This document shows positions 45,483-57,522 of a stretch of 64,000 bases of DNA, piece after piece. Position 1 is the stretch's first letter; every line of letters begins with the position of its first letter. The notes under the pieces were generated by a model. That model saw only the letters and a program-made list of their open reading frames with translations. It had not been told where the DNA came from and ran no database searches. The stretch is from Nelumbo lutea (taxonomy: Eukaryota > Streptophyta > Magnoliopsida > Proteales > Nelumbonaceae): NCBI GenBank assembly GCA_022828595.1, contig JAKGHH010000001.1, positions 72,040,401 to 72,104,400 on the forward strand. The letters are read 5' to 3'. The translations under genes were made by a program, and so were the position numbers.

Positions 45483-47311
45483 TGATGAGAATGAAAACTA
45501 TCATATTTTGATCCCTTAATATTTAGTCTTTTATACTTATTTAGTACCTAATTGGACTCACTATTCTTATATTTCGATTTAGGACACGAAATAAGGCATT
45601 AGGTGAAAAACAAGGCTAATTAGGTAATTTTGCACAGTTTCGGCACCGCATGGTAATTTGGGCATAACTCTTCCATACCGACTCTGATGAGATGATTAAA
45701 GATGAATTGGAAAGATAAGGAAAATATATACAACTTTAATGTTTTGAGTTTTGATAAATACAGACTGCAGTGAGGTCAAAATCGGGCCCGAAGTCTCTGC
45801 AATCACATTGGAAATCACGATTTGGGCCGAAAGAAGTCTGCAGCAAAGCCCAGTTCGCTGAAGAAGCTTATCACGAGTCCAACATGCAAGAGAGTGTAGG
45901 ATTCGGCTGACATAGAGGCTGAATCATCAAAGAGTCTTGTTAGATTCAAATTCTTGTTGTATTTCTAAAAAGAAGAAAAAAAAAGAGTTAGAGTCCATCT
46001 TAGTTAAGGATTTCTGTTTAGAGATAAGGATAAGATTATATCTGAATTAATCATTATCCCATTAGGAAATACGACTTTCTATTTTTGAAAAAGAACTCCA
46101 AAAAGGAGTTGGAAACAGCCCCTCCCCCAAAGGCTATATAAATGTGGGCAGAATAGCACTCAAGGACCACTCAACCTTGGAGACAAAAACTCAGCAAGCA
46201 AGGGAGAAAGAAAGCAGATTTGGAGCAGCCGAACCTCTCTTCTCTTCTCTATTCTCTGATTTTTCTTGAGTTTTCACCATGATCATGCATGGCTAAACTC
46301 TAATACTTGGTCGAAGGAAACAAAAGCCTCATAACCCACCAACTGTGAGATCTAATTTGATTTTTATTGTTTGATTTATGCTTTGAATATTGAATGTTCT
46401 TCTATGTTCTTGTTCATGATTGTTCTGATTGCTAGGAGGCCTACTAGTTTATTATTTGTTACAATCTACTGCTAGATTAGATATCAAAGCTGTAATTGTT
46501 TGATCCCTCTAATCTGCGAAGCAACTAGGGTTTAATGATTTGTTGCGTTAGAAATCGCTAGATCTTAGGAAGAACATTCGACTAAATTAAATGCAACCAC
46601 TTGTGTTTGTGTTGTTTATCTTCATCGATCTCTAATAAACTAGGAGGCCTACTAGTTTATTATTTGTTACAATCTACTGCTAGATTAGATATCAAAGCTG
46701 TAATTGTTTGATCCCTCTAATCTGCGAAGCAACTAGGGTTTAATGATTTGTTGCGTTAGAAATCACTAGATCTTAGGAAGAACATTCGACTAAATTAAAT
46801 GCAACCACTTGTGTTTGTGTTGTTTATCTTCATCGATCTCTAATGCTTAAGGCTATTGCTGGATTAAATCTTTAACGCTTGTGTATGGGTTGTTCAGTAG
46901 TAAGGGTTAAGAGGATCGCTTGTTTTTCGATTAACTATGGTAGGGAGATACAGGAAACTAACTCCTACAATGAATATTCAAAGTCTGAATGGATTTATTT
47001 TTGCATCGATGAGCAGTAGTGAAATTCTGATTGTAGATGTTATCCTAGACCAAGACTAGTTCTTTGGGTTAATTTTGACACTCTGAATTGCCTTGTTTCC
47101 ATTTGAATTTTGTTCTTTTCAATTCTGATTTTTTTTTTCTTTTTAATTCTGATTTTCTTTCTTTTTAATTATGATTCGTTACATACAACCCCCCTCCATC
47201 TTTCTTCACACAGCACACAAACTAGGTTAGATACTCTCTATGGAAACGATCCTTAATCGCACTATTGCACTTATTTTTAGGAGTAGGTTTTATTTTTGGG
47301 TGCCTATAACA
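45483..47311 (+). repeat. Athila 3' LTR
   Basis: Starts TGATGAGAATG directly after the purine tract and ends CCTATAACA, about 1.83 kb. A promoter TATA (GCTATATAAATG) lies near 46134. Contains an internal 208-bp tandem duplication at 46432-46847. Its partner 5' LTR is absent from the window. Confidence 0.8.
46432..46847 (+). repeat. 208-bp tandem duplication inside the Athila LTR
   Basis: CTAGGAGGCCTACTAG and everything up to CATCGATCTCTAAT occur twice with a period of 208 bp. I see a single difference (AATCGCTAG versus AATCACTAG), so the duplication is recent. It lies downstream of the TATA box, probably in the transcribed R/U5 part. Confidence 0.9.
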
Positions 47312-48697
47312 GCACACCAATGCCCTTAGCTCCAATCAGCATGATGTACATTATGACATTTATTGTAAATGAATAAAGTATATATTTGATTCATGTTATT
47401 GTGGTGTGTTTCTATGTAATACTCGTAAACTAGACACGTATGAGACTCGTGTTAGTTTAGAATCTTCACAGCCATTGGATGAATCTAGGGTGATTTATCT
47501 TGTCAAGGCTGACACATATGTGCCGCCAAGTTGGTTGGGGTGGCTTGTCTCAGCTGCCAAGGTGAGACCTGAGGTACATGCAGTGTGGGTTTTCTTGAAA
47601 CCCTGAATCGGACCAAAATTCCAATATTGCCCTAGACCTTGGAGATAGATGGGCAAAACTGGAATGTTACACCTGACCCCTAAACTCGACTATGATACTA
47701 CACTAGGTGTCAGATTAGGCTATCTTTGATATGCCAATCAGTGAGATCCTTAGATGGGGTCAAAACCTGGGTATGTTGGAATAGTCAGAAAATTCATCTG
47801 AGTGGGTGATCATAGTGACAAGATCAGCCCCTTTGTCGGACAAAGTGAATGATCGGGAAAATGCACTCTCTCTGATAGAAACCTAAACTGTCGACAGTGG
47901 ATTTCAAATGTGTTTGAAATTTGTTTTTGCAAAATATATTTATATAGAGACATACTTATATATATTATGGTTTCAAAATGTTTGCAAAAGGTTTTAATTC
48001 TCAAGATCCATGTGAGTAGAGAGTGTATCACCACACCCTGCAGCTGAAGGAGAGGTCCTCTCTTGTTGGGTAATGTTTGTTCATCAAGGGCTGAGAGGTT
48101 AAGTATAAAACCATTGAGGGTTATACCTGATGGGCTAATCTTGCATCTACCCATAGTCCTTGGGCCTTCATAAGATGCCTGGACCCAATGACCATTTAGT
48201 GTAAATGTTGAGTCCATTAAGAACCCATAGTGATGGACTCAGGGGTTCACTGTATTCAGTAGTGAATTCAGATAGGCCTTGTAACAGAGGCTAAACTGAG
48301 TCCATGCGACTGATGTGTAGATCAATGTTAGGGTCCCATGCCATACAGAGAGAGCCAAGCTAGCCAACATTAAAGGAAGTGAGCCTAAAAGCTTAATGGG
48401 CCTAAAAGTCCATTTTGAACTGGGTTAATTGGATTAATTAAATAGGGGCAGATCTTGGTTTGGATTAGGAGATAAGGATAAGAGGATAGCTCCTATCCAC
48501 TTAAAGAGTTTAGATCCAAATAAAGATTTGGATTAGGAAACTCCTAATTTGATTAGGAATAAGTTGATTTTGAACTGCAGATAAGATAAGGAATTATCCT
48601 TATCACTTAAAGAATCCAGATCCAAATAAAAATTTGGATCAGGAAACTCCCAATCAGATTAGGAGGTTTCCCTTTAAGGCTATAAATAGGGAGCAGG
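47312..48697 (+). repeat. Truncated Copia LTR
   Basis: Matches the LTRs at 38345 and 51984 from CCTTAGCTCCAATCAG onward, through the shared GAGACTCGTGTTAGTTTAGA, to the promoter-like CTATAAATAGGGAGCAGGG near 48681, where it stops. The last ~0.5 kb of the LTR is missing and Gypsy gag sequence follows directly. Confidence 0.8.
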
Positions 48698-50499
48698 GTG
48701 ATCTATCCGGTGATCATATTGTTCACCCCGCGGATCGGCCTCTCAAGTGGTGGTGGATCTCGAGGTGGCTGATCTCAATCCTATTGTCTGCTCGATTGTG
48801 GTGCCTCCCTAGGCTGGTTAGTAGATTGGCTTCTATCATCGCGCTTGATAAACTGCCTCAAGTAGCCGTGACAGATCACCTCCTCGAACTTGTCTTCAGA
48901 TTCCTACAACTCTCAGTGTCATGGTGGAAGTGACAGTATTTGTTAGGGTTGCAGTTGGCGGGGTCGCCTCTCATCCTCAACTGCCATCTCACATACTCAG
49001 CCATCTTGATCTGCATCAGGATTTTGCCCTTCTTTGCATTCAGGGCAGTGTAAGTCTGGCTTTGGACTGGTGGAGTTCTAGATCGCTAGCCTAACCTGAA
49101 ACTCTTGTGTGGTGACCTGCTCTTTTATGGTGATCTACTTTGCCTGTTGCAGAGTGACCGGCTTCTCTTCGAAGACTTACTCTTTCGTTGTTTCTTGTTG
49201 CTCCCCGCCTCTTCTTCTACTTGCTTCCTCTTCCTGGACAACTCTAACTAGCATCCTAGTGCCTCTTCCGCCTTAGTAAACTTGTCAGCTTGGGTGAGGA
49301 ACTCCTCCATAGTGGTTGGAGGTTTCAACTCGACCTCCTAGTGCAAGTCGGGGTGTCGGACTCCATTCACCGCTGTAGTGAGTTGTACTATCAAGTCGAG
49401 GTTAGGAATTTGGAAACGCTCTAGGTTTAACCTCTTTATGTAATCGCGGAGTGTCTCGTTCATTCGTTGGATGACGTTCAACAAACAAGTCATGGACTTA
49501 GGGCACCTCTTGCTGGTGGCGAAGTGCATAGTGAACAGGTCCGCGAACTAGTTCCAGCTCTTGATCGAGCCCGTGGCCAATCCCGAGTACCACATCTGAA
49601 TTTTTCCTCTAAACATCATTGAGGAGGCCATGCAAAAGCTCGTATCATTCAGCCCATGAAACTACATCAGCGCCTGGAAGCTGTTAGTGTGGTCCATGGG
49701 GTCTATTGTACCATCGTATGCCTCCAGACTTGGGGCTTTGAAGTCCTTAGGCCATGGAGCCCTTAGGATCTCTGGTGCCAATGATGCGGTCTGGGTCACA
49801 TGCAATATTGCTGATTGTGTGATGACCTGGATGACTTCTTTCTCCTCTGCCTCCTCATTGTTGGTGGGAGCGAGGTGGCTTCTCCCTGAGTTGCGACGTA
49901 AGTTTTGATGGCATCTCCTCCTTGACACCTCGATGGTGTTGTTTCCTTCTGTCTCGATTAGTGCAATGGCTCTACTATGCTCCTCCACCAAGACCTTGTT
50001 CCGGTGGTCTATGGTCTATGCGACGAGGTGGATCTGGGACTTGGTCTTGGTTTCTGACGCTGAGTTGTTGGTCGCTTGGCTGTTGGTGTTGCTGGTTATG
50101 GTTGTTCTGGTTCACATTCTACTGTTTCTAGTTGTTCAGATTTGCGTTTTGTTGTTGATGTTGCAGTTGTTGTTGTGGTTGCTACATGAAGGCAACAAAC
50201 CTTTCTTCCCATGTCCACATCTGAAGATTCATACCGCATACATACTGTACCAATTCATGGAACTGGTGCACGTCGATCCCCACGGGAACCACGGATGACT
50301 CAACCAAAGAGAGAAGTGCATTCACTTGGTGGAGCAAGAAGGCTGGGTTCAGCCCTGTTGGAATGTCGGCTAGGGTCAGGGGCACTGTAAGTTGCCCAAT
50401 GGTCACAGACGGGACTTCAGGGTTTACTGCGGGTTGTTCTTGCCCCACTGTGACATGGTTGTTAATGTTGGTGAGCTGATTGTTGCTGGAGGAAGCCAT
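48698..50499 (-). pseudogene. Gypsy (Tat-like) gag remnant
   Basis: Starts at ATG 50499 with MASSSNNQLTNINNH, then a Gln/Asn-rich region. The gag core follows: PWPKDFKAPSLEAYDGTIDP, DHTNSFQALM (49770-49660), then MNETLRDYIKRLNLERFQIP (49480-49400). Next is the spacer-zinc region NPNKYCHFHHDTESCRNLK, then FEEVICHGYLRQFIKRDDR (48950-48830). Several stops and frameshifts. It is interrupted at 48698 by the truncated Copia LTR. Confidence 0.75.
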
Positions 50500-50570
50500 T
50501 GATCAGTTGAATCAAGAAATCAAGAATGAGAACTAGGTTTTTGTTGTTAGTTCCCACAAATGCCTCCAAT

Positions 50571-51066
50571 TGATGTAGCACGATCTAGTCACTTTCTACT
50601 AGAAGGTAGATCAAATGACAATATATCAAAGATCATAGGGTACTTTACCCAATGCGGGCACTCGAAAGCTTAAGTTAGAGTGGGAGATTTGAGAGAGCTG
50701 ATAGCTTGTAATGGTAGCAAATGAGAGCTTAACCGTGCATACCTTGTGAGGCTGGAGGTGATGCCTTTATATAGGCAAGTTGTCGTAGGCCTCACGAAAT
50801 GCGTCCGAAATCATCGGCCTATTTACTCCAGAGCCCGTTTCATACCTGAAGATGAACTTCGGGTTAAGGCTTATCCAGGTTCGTCTGATTCGAGCGGGAT
50901 AGAGGCAAGACCCGTTGACGTATGGCATGATCCCGAGAAGATTGAAGATAGTTGGCTTGCTTCTAAAAGAAGGTTGCATGGCACCTCGGCAGGTCGATGG
51001 GTATGGCAAGCTGCTCAGACCCCGATAATAGGTAAGTGACCCAAGGTGCTCGAGGTGACTCGGACC
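50571..51066 (-). repeat. Right (5') LTR of the Tat-like element, truncated
   Basis: Carries the promoter side of the element: TATATAAAGGC on the minus strand (~50774-50764) and the LTR end adjoining the primer-binding site at 50571. Similarity to the left LTR stops abruptly at GAGGTGACTCGGA, so the remainder of U3 (about 300 bp by comparison) is gone. Sequence from 51067 to 51287 is unrelated. Confidence 0.75.
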
Positions 51067-51287
51067 TCGATACTAGTGGGCTCTATTCTTGAACTACCAC
51101 TAATCAAAATTTGACATGTGTCCATTTTGTTTAAATCTTTGGAATGACAGGTGTCTGAATGTAAATGAGCCACATGTCTGACTATAGGGAAGCTTTGGCC
51201 CGAAATCATTACTTTAGTATATAATATATATATATATATATATTAGATGCCTAGGGTTTAATTCTTGCCATAAGTGGTGTTGCTTAG
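51067..51287. other. Short unassigned stretch with (TA)n
   Basis: Between the truncated Gypsy LTR and the Mutator-like element. Contains an (AT)n tract at about 51222-51243. No gene or family recognised. Confidence 0.5.
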
Positions 51288-54235
51288 GAGTCCAGATTTC
51301 CTACACATTCATCCCTACAGATCTTCCAATACATCAAATTAGAGGATGCCATGTCAGCACCCTCTTTTGCGTGAATCTCATATGTGCGAGTGAAATTAAA
51401 AGATGTTTCAAATGTCCTCCCATCCGATTTTTTAATATATTAAAATTTTTATTAAATTTTAAAACAAATTAAAAATAGGGGTTAAGGGTTTCTTCTTCCT
51501 ATTTGTCAAATAAAAATCAAGGGTTTACTCTCCAATGGGTTGAATATCACTAAGCAAAAAAAAACAACGAAAAAGAGTTCTGACTTTCGAGAATTAAACG
51601 CTTGAGGCTGAGATGGCTCTCTATCTTTTACACATTTTTGTTAGATATCACCAAATACCAAGTAGGATCAGCAATCGAGGTAAGGTATTGAACTAACCTT
51701 CTTTGTCAATTTCAATATGTAGATAGACCATAAAAATTCAAAAGTATAGAGAATCTATCACCACTTGTAGTTTTATGCTAACAACATTGACTAAAAGATA
51801 TAACAGAGAGTTGTCTCGGCTAGGCGTTTGATTATCTAAACTCTTAAGGCGATGGAAATCTAGGAAAATAACTATTGAAAAGTCAACTATAGCTTATTCG
51901 AGTTTCAAATCTTGTGAAAATCATTGGTTGTTGAACATAAAAACTAAGAGCTATGATAAATGCCTTGTATTTCATTGATCCCATGTTAGACAGTTATGTC
52001 CTTAGCTCCAATCAGATTGATGTACCTTTTTGACATTTATTGTAAATGAATAAATTACATAATTGATTCATGTCATTGTGGTGTGTTTCTGTGTAATACC
52101 CTTAATCTGGACACTTAATGAGACTCGTGTTATTTTAGAATCTTCACAGTCATTGGATAGATTTGGGGAGATTTATCATGCCAAGGCTGACACTGATGTG
52201 CCACCAAGTTGGTTGGGGTGGCTCGTCTCAGCTGCCAAGGTGAGACCTGAGGTACATGCAGTGTGGGTTTTCTTGAAACCCTGAACCGGACCAAAATTCC
52301 AGTATTGCCCTAGACCTTGGAGACAGATGGGAAAAATTGGAATGTTACACCTGACTCCTAAACTCGATTATGATACTGCATTAGGTGTCGGATGAGTCTA
52401 TTTTTGATATGCCAATCAGTGAGATCCTTAGAGGGGTTCAAAACCTGGGTATGTTGGGACAGTCAGAGAATTCATTTGAGTGGGTGATCATAGTGACAAG
52501 ATCAGCCCCTTTGTCGGACAAAGTGAATGATCGGAAAAATGCACTCTCTCTGATAGAAACCTAAACTGCTGGCAGTGGATTTCAAATGTGTTTGAAATTT
52601 GTTTTTGCAAAATATATTTATATAGAGATATACTTATATATATTATGGTTTCAAAATGCTTGCAAAAGGTTTTAATTCTCAAGATCCATGTGAGTAGAGA
52701 GTGCAACACTGTTCCTTGCAACCGAAGGGGAGGCACTCTCTTGTCGAACGATGTTTGATCATTATAGGCTGAGAGGTTAAGTGTAAGACTATTGAGGATA
52801 ATACCTGATGGGCTAATCTTGTATCTACCCACAGTCCTTGGGTTTTCATAAGGTGGTTGGACCCAAGAACCATTTAGTGTAAATGTTGGGCCCGTTAAGA
52901 GCCCATGGTGATGGACTCAGGGGTTCATTGTCTCCTATAGTGAATTCAGCCAGGCTTTGTAACAGAGGCTAGGTTGAACTCATGTGGCTGATGTGTAGAT
53001 CAATGTTTGGGTCTCATGCCTTACAAGGATAGACAACTAGGAAGCAGGTTAAGAGGGCTAGTGAGCACATAGACTTAGTGGGCCTAAAACCCATTCAAAC
53101 TAGCTTAATAAGATTAATTAAACAATGAGCGATTCTGGGATTTGGATCAACTGATAGGATAAGGGATTATCCCTATCCACTCAAAGAGTCCAGATCCAAA
53201 CAAAGATTTGGATCAGGAAACTCTTGATTTGATTAGGAAGGTTGATCTTTATCTGTAGATAAGATAATGGATTATCATTTTCTCTTAAAGAGATTCCAGA
53301 TCCAAATATAAATTGGAGAGCAGGGAGGACCTCCAAAACATTTCATAGTCTGCTAAATTGAGAGAGAAGACAACATATAGTTTAACTGCTCCTATCTTCT
53401 ACTCTTGTTCTTTCCTACTCTTGCCGCCCTATCCAGTTCGATCTCCACCAGTAGGAGTGATCAAGAACGGTTCTTAATATTGCCTTTTGCTAGAAGAGGC
53501 AATCTGAAGTCATGCTCATCGGCCCTCCATTATATTCTTGTTGAAGAATTCGGTTCTTGCTGAAGAACCATCCTATTGATTCTGCTTCACCTCACACTGT
53601 GTGATCTTCAATGAGAGCAGATTTTGGTTTTCTTCTTGGGCGTAAACACTTTTGTTGGGAGTTACTGTTACTCCGTATCAAGTATATCTCTCTCCTCCCT
53701 TTTGGTTTCAGATCTGGTCCGGTTTGTTTCAAAATCGATCCTTGAAAATGTAGTTTTCTAAAATAAGGAGTGTGATTCCCAGATGGGAGAGAGAGAAATT
53801 TTTGAAATTTCGTCCAACCTTCCTACAGGGTTCGGTCATCCATATGATGGATCTCTCATCCCTTCATCCCAGTTGGTGTTTAGTTTATAGTTGATACTTA
53901 ACATCATCGAGTGAAAAACATGAGAGAGAGTCGTCTCAGCCAGGCATTCGATTTTCTGAACCCTTGTTCTTGTTTTTTAGCTAACGTTATTCAATTCGTT
54001 TGTTGAAGAAAGATTTGAACAAAAGAGGAAGAAGAAATCCACCCTTGTTTTTTATTTGTTTTAAAATTTAACATAAATTTTAATATATTAAAAATAGGAT
54101 GGAAGGACATACGAAATGTTTGTTAATCCCACTCACACATGTGAAATTCACTCATGAAAGGGTGCTAACATGGCACCCTCTGATTTGATGTATAGGAAGA
54201 TCTGTAAAGAATGAATATGCAGGAGATCCAGACTA
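51288..54235. mobile_element. Mutator-like (MULE) non-autonomous element with long TIRs
   Basis: Ends are inverted repeats of at least 190 bp, about 80% alike by eye. The left has ACAGATCTTCCAATACATCA and the complement of the right has ACAGATCTTCCTATACATCA; similarity continues to about 350 bp from each end. Flanking 9-bp repeats GTTGCTTAG (51279-51287) and GTTGTTTAG (54236-54244) differ at one base; a 9-bp duplication is the Mutator hallmark. Without the Copia LTR inside, the element is about 1.06 kb and has no transposase. Confidence 0.8.
51984..53866 (+). mobile_element. Solo Copia LTR inside the MULE, perfect TSD
   Basis: A 1883-bp LTR from TGTTAGACAG to CCCTTCA, flanked by TCCCA on both sides (51979-51983 and 53867-53871). 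Same family as the LTRs at 38345 and 47312. No internal region. It postdates the MULE insertion. Confidence 0.9.
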
Positions 54236-54689
54236 GTTGTTTAGTCTTGTGTTTCTATTGTTTTTTTCGTTTCTTTTCTTTGTTGTTCTTTGTTCTATTA
54301 ATCTTGTTTTCCAAAAAAAAATAAAAGATCTTGCCATAAGCATTTTACGCGAATGTATATTTAAGCATAAGTAGCAAAATGAGTTACTGATAACAAGCTA
54401 ACTTGGGTAATTAACAAGTAATGAGTTTGAATCTCACCATTGATATTTTATGCTTTTGAGCATTTATTGACCCAAGTGGGTCATTGAAACTGGTTAGATT
54501 GTTAAAACCTAGTAAGTTTTAATGGTTTTATCGTGTTTTGATTGGTTCTACTAATTTTCCAAAAATTTAAAACCTAAGGTTTTAAAATATCGGAATGGCC
54601 CCCGAGTTCTCAGGTCTAATAGTCTGACCATCCGGTCTAATCTGGGTCTTGAAACATTGCAAGTTTCTGTTGGAGTCTAAAGCCTAAAT

Positions 54690-56070
54690 AAAGCATAGAT
54701 GCCATAGTAATTAGACGATCATCCTTGCCCCTATTATAAAGGTGAGAAACTTCTTGGTGAATCTCTTATTTCTTGCTCATGGAAGCTAAGGCTGAGGTGG
54801 AGAATACTCCTGGGTTTGGTCCATTTCCTTGATAACACCAAGTGCATCTAGCTTTCCAAATATTCTAGCATCTGAGTGTTAGCAGAGAAGGCCACCTCCT
54901 TGATTCTTCAATATTAATTGGTCAATAGAGAACCGGGATGAGATTCATTCCCCAATTGAGTTAACTATAAATCTGTAACCTCTTGGGCAAGAGAACCATA
55001 CTGCCTTGACAACATGATGGCGAAGGAACAAATGCACTAAGTCTTCCTCATAGATAGGGTAGTATGAGTTAATAGGCATTCTCCAGTGGGATAACTCCTA
55101 ATTGACGGTTAGAGCTTCCCAACTGATTCTCCAGATAAAACTTTTGATCTTATGGGAAACCTTGAGGTTCTATATGACCTTCCAATATTGAGTTGGTTGC
55201 ACCATTCTTCCTTCCCTATTAGCTCTATTGTTCTTTGTTCTCTGTTTTACCACATGGTAACCTAAGCAAATAGAGTACTCGCTTGATTTGGTAAAAGGCC
55301 ATGTCATCAGATTAAAATGAGGATGTTTGACTTGGGGGATATCTTGAATAACAATAGCCTCCCTTCTCAAAAATAGAGAAATAACACTTTGCACATTTCA
55401 ACAGGGGTGGGAGTGGAGCAAGGTTCAAAGTATCAATACGATACACATATCGGCAGTATCGTATCGGTACTTAAGAGATCTAGGTAGAAGCAAATCCGAA
55501 TACCATCTCCATCTCCTATCCACTATATCAACCCTTCTTTTAAGAGATCTAGGTAGAAGGAAATACCACACCAACCCCACGAGGCTCTCTAGTGAGGACG
55601 AACTTGAATAAGGGAGGCTCTAGGAAAATGTATATGGATTGTAGATGGCTCTCCACAGCCTATTCTCATTATGCAACAATCTCTAAGCAGTCTTCATGAG
55701 AAGTGCCTAGTTAAAGGCATTTAGGTCCCTATAACCAAGACCCCTTGATATCTTGCTATTGCATAATTTGGGCTAGCTTAACCACTTCATCTTCTTTCCA
55801 TTAGATTTTTGGCCCTAGAAGAAGTTTACATTTTTTTCCTATTGATTCTGCTACAAACTCTGTTTGGGATCTTGAAGTGGGCCTTTGTATAAGTGGTTTA
55901 AGTTGTGGAGACTGCTTTAATTAACACTTCCCTACCTACCTAGTTCGAAAGGATATTTTCCAACATGCAATCTTGTTACTAACTATATCCTCTAAGGATT
56001 TGAAAATCTCAGTCTTGTTCTTATCCATAGAGTTTGGGAGACCAATATACATTGAAAACCCTCTAGCTTC
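54690..56070 (-). pseudogene. L1-type LINE fragment (ORF2 C-terminal part)
   Basis: Minus-strand reading gives decayed pieces of the plant LINE reverse transcriptase C-terminus: MYIGLPNSMDKNKTEIFKSL and KIACWKISFRTR near 56050-55930. These are followed by KKMKWLS.PKLC.SKISRGL, GYRDLNAFN and RLLHNENRLWRAIY (55810-55620), then a zinc-knuckle zf-RVT-like segment (55150-54960, EEDLVHLFLRHH). Many stops and frameshifts; no ORF1, 5' end or poly-A tail recognised. Confidence 0.7.
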
Positions 56071-57520
56071 TAGAATACAAATTATGTGAGAGTGTGCTCT
56101 TTGAAATTTGGCATGGATATTTGTGTTGTTTGGACCGTTATATCAGTATATATGCCAAACTAAGCTACGGTTTTGTAGTTGAACTTCAAAAATTTCTCAG
56201 TCCGAAAACTAAGAATTGGATTCTCTGGTTTTGGATAATCAAATTCTCATATGATTGATCTAATATTGGATCGAACTAGATTTGATTTCAAATTAAAATA
56301 TGAGCATACTTGATATGAAGACCACAGATTGCAATTCCCAGAGTAGTGGTTCATGCCCAAAATTCAAGCTCAAATTGCCCTCCCAACTGAAAATGGCACA
56401 ATTGATCTGAAGACATCAATCTTGCAACCAGTAATAGCTGATTTGTTTCTCCAACTTGGTTGGATATGTGTAGTTGTTAACCATTTAATTTCTCTGATGT
56501 TTTGCAAGGTGCATGAAAGAGGTGCACTAGTGTAGTTCGATCTCTACCTCATCCCAATTATAACGTAATTAGGACAATCCAAGTATGATTTGGTTAAACT
56601 TCCAATTACGCTAGTAGTGGCCTTTGTGATGCATAGACTACTTTAATGTATTTTTAAGAGAAAAAAAATGAAGTAACATTGACTCACCGAAGTTTTTATA
56701 TATTTATATTTCTAGTTCTTCACTAAAGTAACAAATTTTTTTTTTCTTTTTGTTCTTAGTTATTGGTTTTATTAGAAAGTAAATATGAATTTTATGAGAG
56801 ACAATTAAGACTCATAAAGGTTTTAATTTTGCCTTATTATATTTTTAATAATTTCACTATTGCACATGTGTCACAAAGGAGAGTAGGAGGAGGCACATGT
56901 GAGCTATGTGATGAGAGGACTCATCACCTCCTCTCTTACCTCTTTCTATTATATATACTAGTGGAGGGACTCCTACATTGCAGGGGCAAAACATGATGGT
57001 AAGTGGCTTGTCAAAGGTAAACTATTATATAGGAAAAAATTTTGTGAAAGGTAATTTTTTTTAATTAAAATTTTATTGGAAAAAAAGATCTACTTAAAAT
57101 AAATAAAAAAATTATGGATAATAATATATTTAATTTAATAAAATAAAATAATAAATAAATAAATAATCATGACCATCAAGCAATAGAGTGAAAGAGGGAG
57201 AGATTACTTGTGTCATTGTATTTTTGTTTTATATAGTGGAATAATTGTAAATAGTTAAATAATAATAATTAATTTAATTTAATAAATAAATAAATTTGTA
57301 AAATAAATTAGATAAATAAAAAATCAAGTGACAGTAAATATATATTAATATATACACGATTCTATGTCTTACTTGCTACCAATAAGAATTTGTTAGATTA
57401 TTAAATTATTAACTAATTAAATGATTTAGTAAAATAAGTAAATAAATAAATAAAATTTTATGTTTTATCAACACAATATTGGTAAAGGCTATCTCAAAAT
57501 ATTTAACTAATTAATTTAGT
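56071..57520. other. AT-rich DNA, nothing recognised
   Basis: No coding or TE family signal that I can support. From ~57050 the sequence is dominated by (AAAT)n/(TAAA)n-like runs, e.g. AATAAATAAATAAATAAT near 57149-57166. Confidence 0.5.
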
Positions 57521-57522
57521 GT

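Larger units (their letters stand above)
41992..47311 (+). mobile_element. Athila-type Gypsy element, 5'-truncated and deleted
   Basis: Gag-protease (41999-44722), an untranslated 3' region with the signature GGGGACAATGTAAGTTTTAAG, a purine tract AAGTGTGGGGGGATT at ~45467-45481, and the 3' LTR (45483-47311). No 5' LTR or primer-binding site is present: the sequence starts inside gag directly after the Copia RNase H remnant. RT, RNase H and integrase are missing. It is therefore a non-autonomous, truncated copy. Confidence 0.8.
37362..48697 (+). mobile_element. Ty1/Copia retrotransposon nested in the Gypsy element, itself interrupted twice
   Basis: Begins with the LTR start TGTTAGACAATGCATGCCCT but keeps only ~75 bp of the 5' LTR (37362-37436) before jumping into the protease. 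Internal blocks are 37437-38344 and 40308-41990. They are interrupted by a solo LTR (38345-40302) and followed by a deleted Athila element (~41992-47311). The 3' LTR (47312-48697) has lost both its first ~15 bases and its downstream ~0.5 kb. No gag or primer-binding site remains. Confidence 0.8.
33305..51066 (-). mobile_element. Ty3/Gypsy (Tat-like) LTR retrotransposon, minus strand, split by nested elements
   Basis: From the element's own 5' end (right): truncated LTR 50571-51066, primer-binding site ~50569-50550, gag 50499-48698, [nested Copia/Athila block 37362-48697], pol 37361-35110, antisense ORF region 34393-34830, LTR 34094-33305. The two LTRs share a TATATAAAGGC promoter motif and long stretches such as GTAGCAAATGAGAG. 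The primer-binding site reads TTGGAGGCATTTGTGGGAAC, a worn version of the TTGGCGCCGTCTGTGGGAAC-type site of Tat elements. The right LTR is cut after 51066, so no target duplication can be scored. Coding parts carry stops and deletions; the copy is dead. Confidence 0.85.

Noticed and set aside
49922..50298. Hydrophobic plus-strand ORFs resembling a membrane protein
   Set aside because: They are the antisense of the Gln/Asn-rich Gypsy gag coding sequence, which produces Leu/Val-rich shadows.
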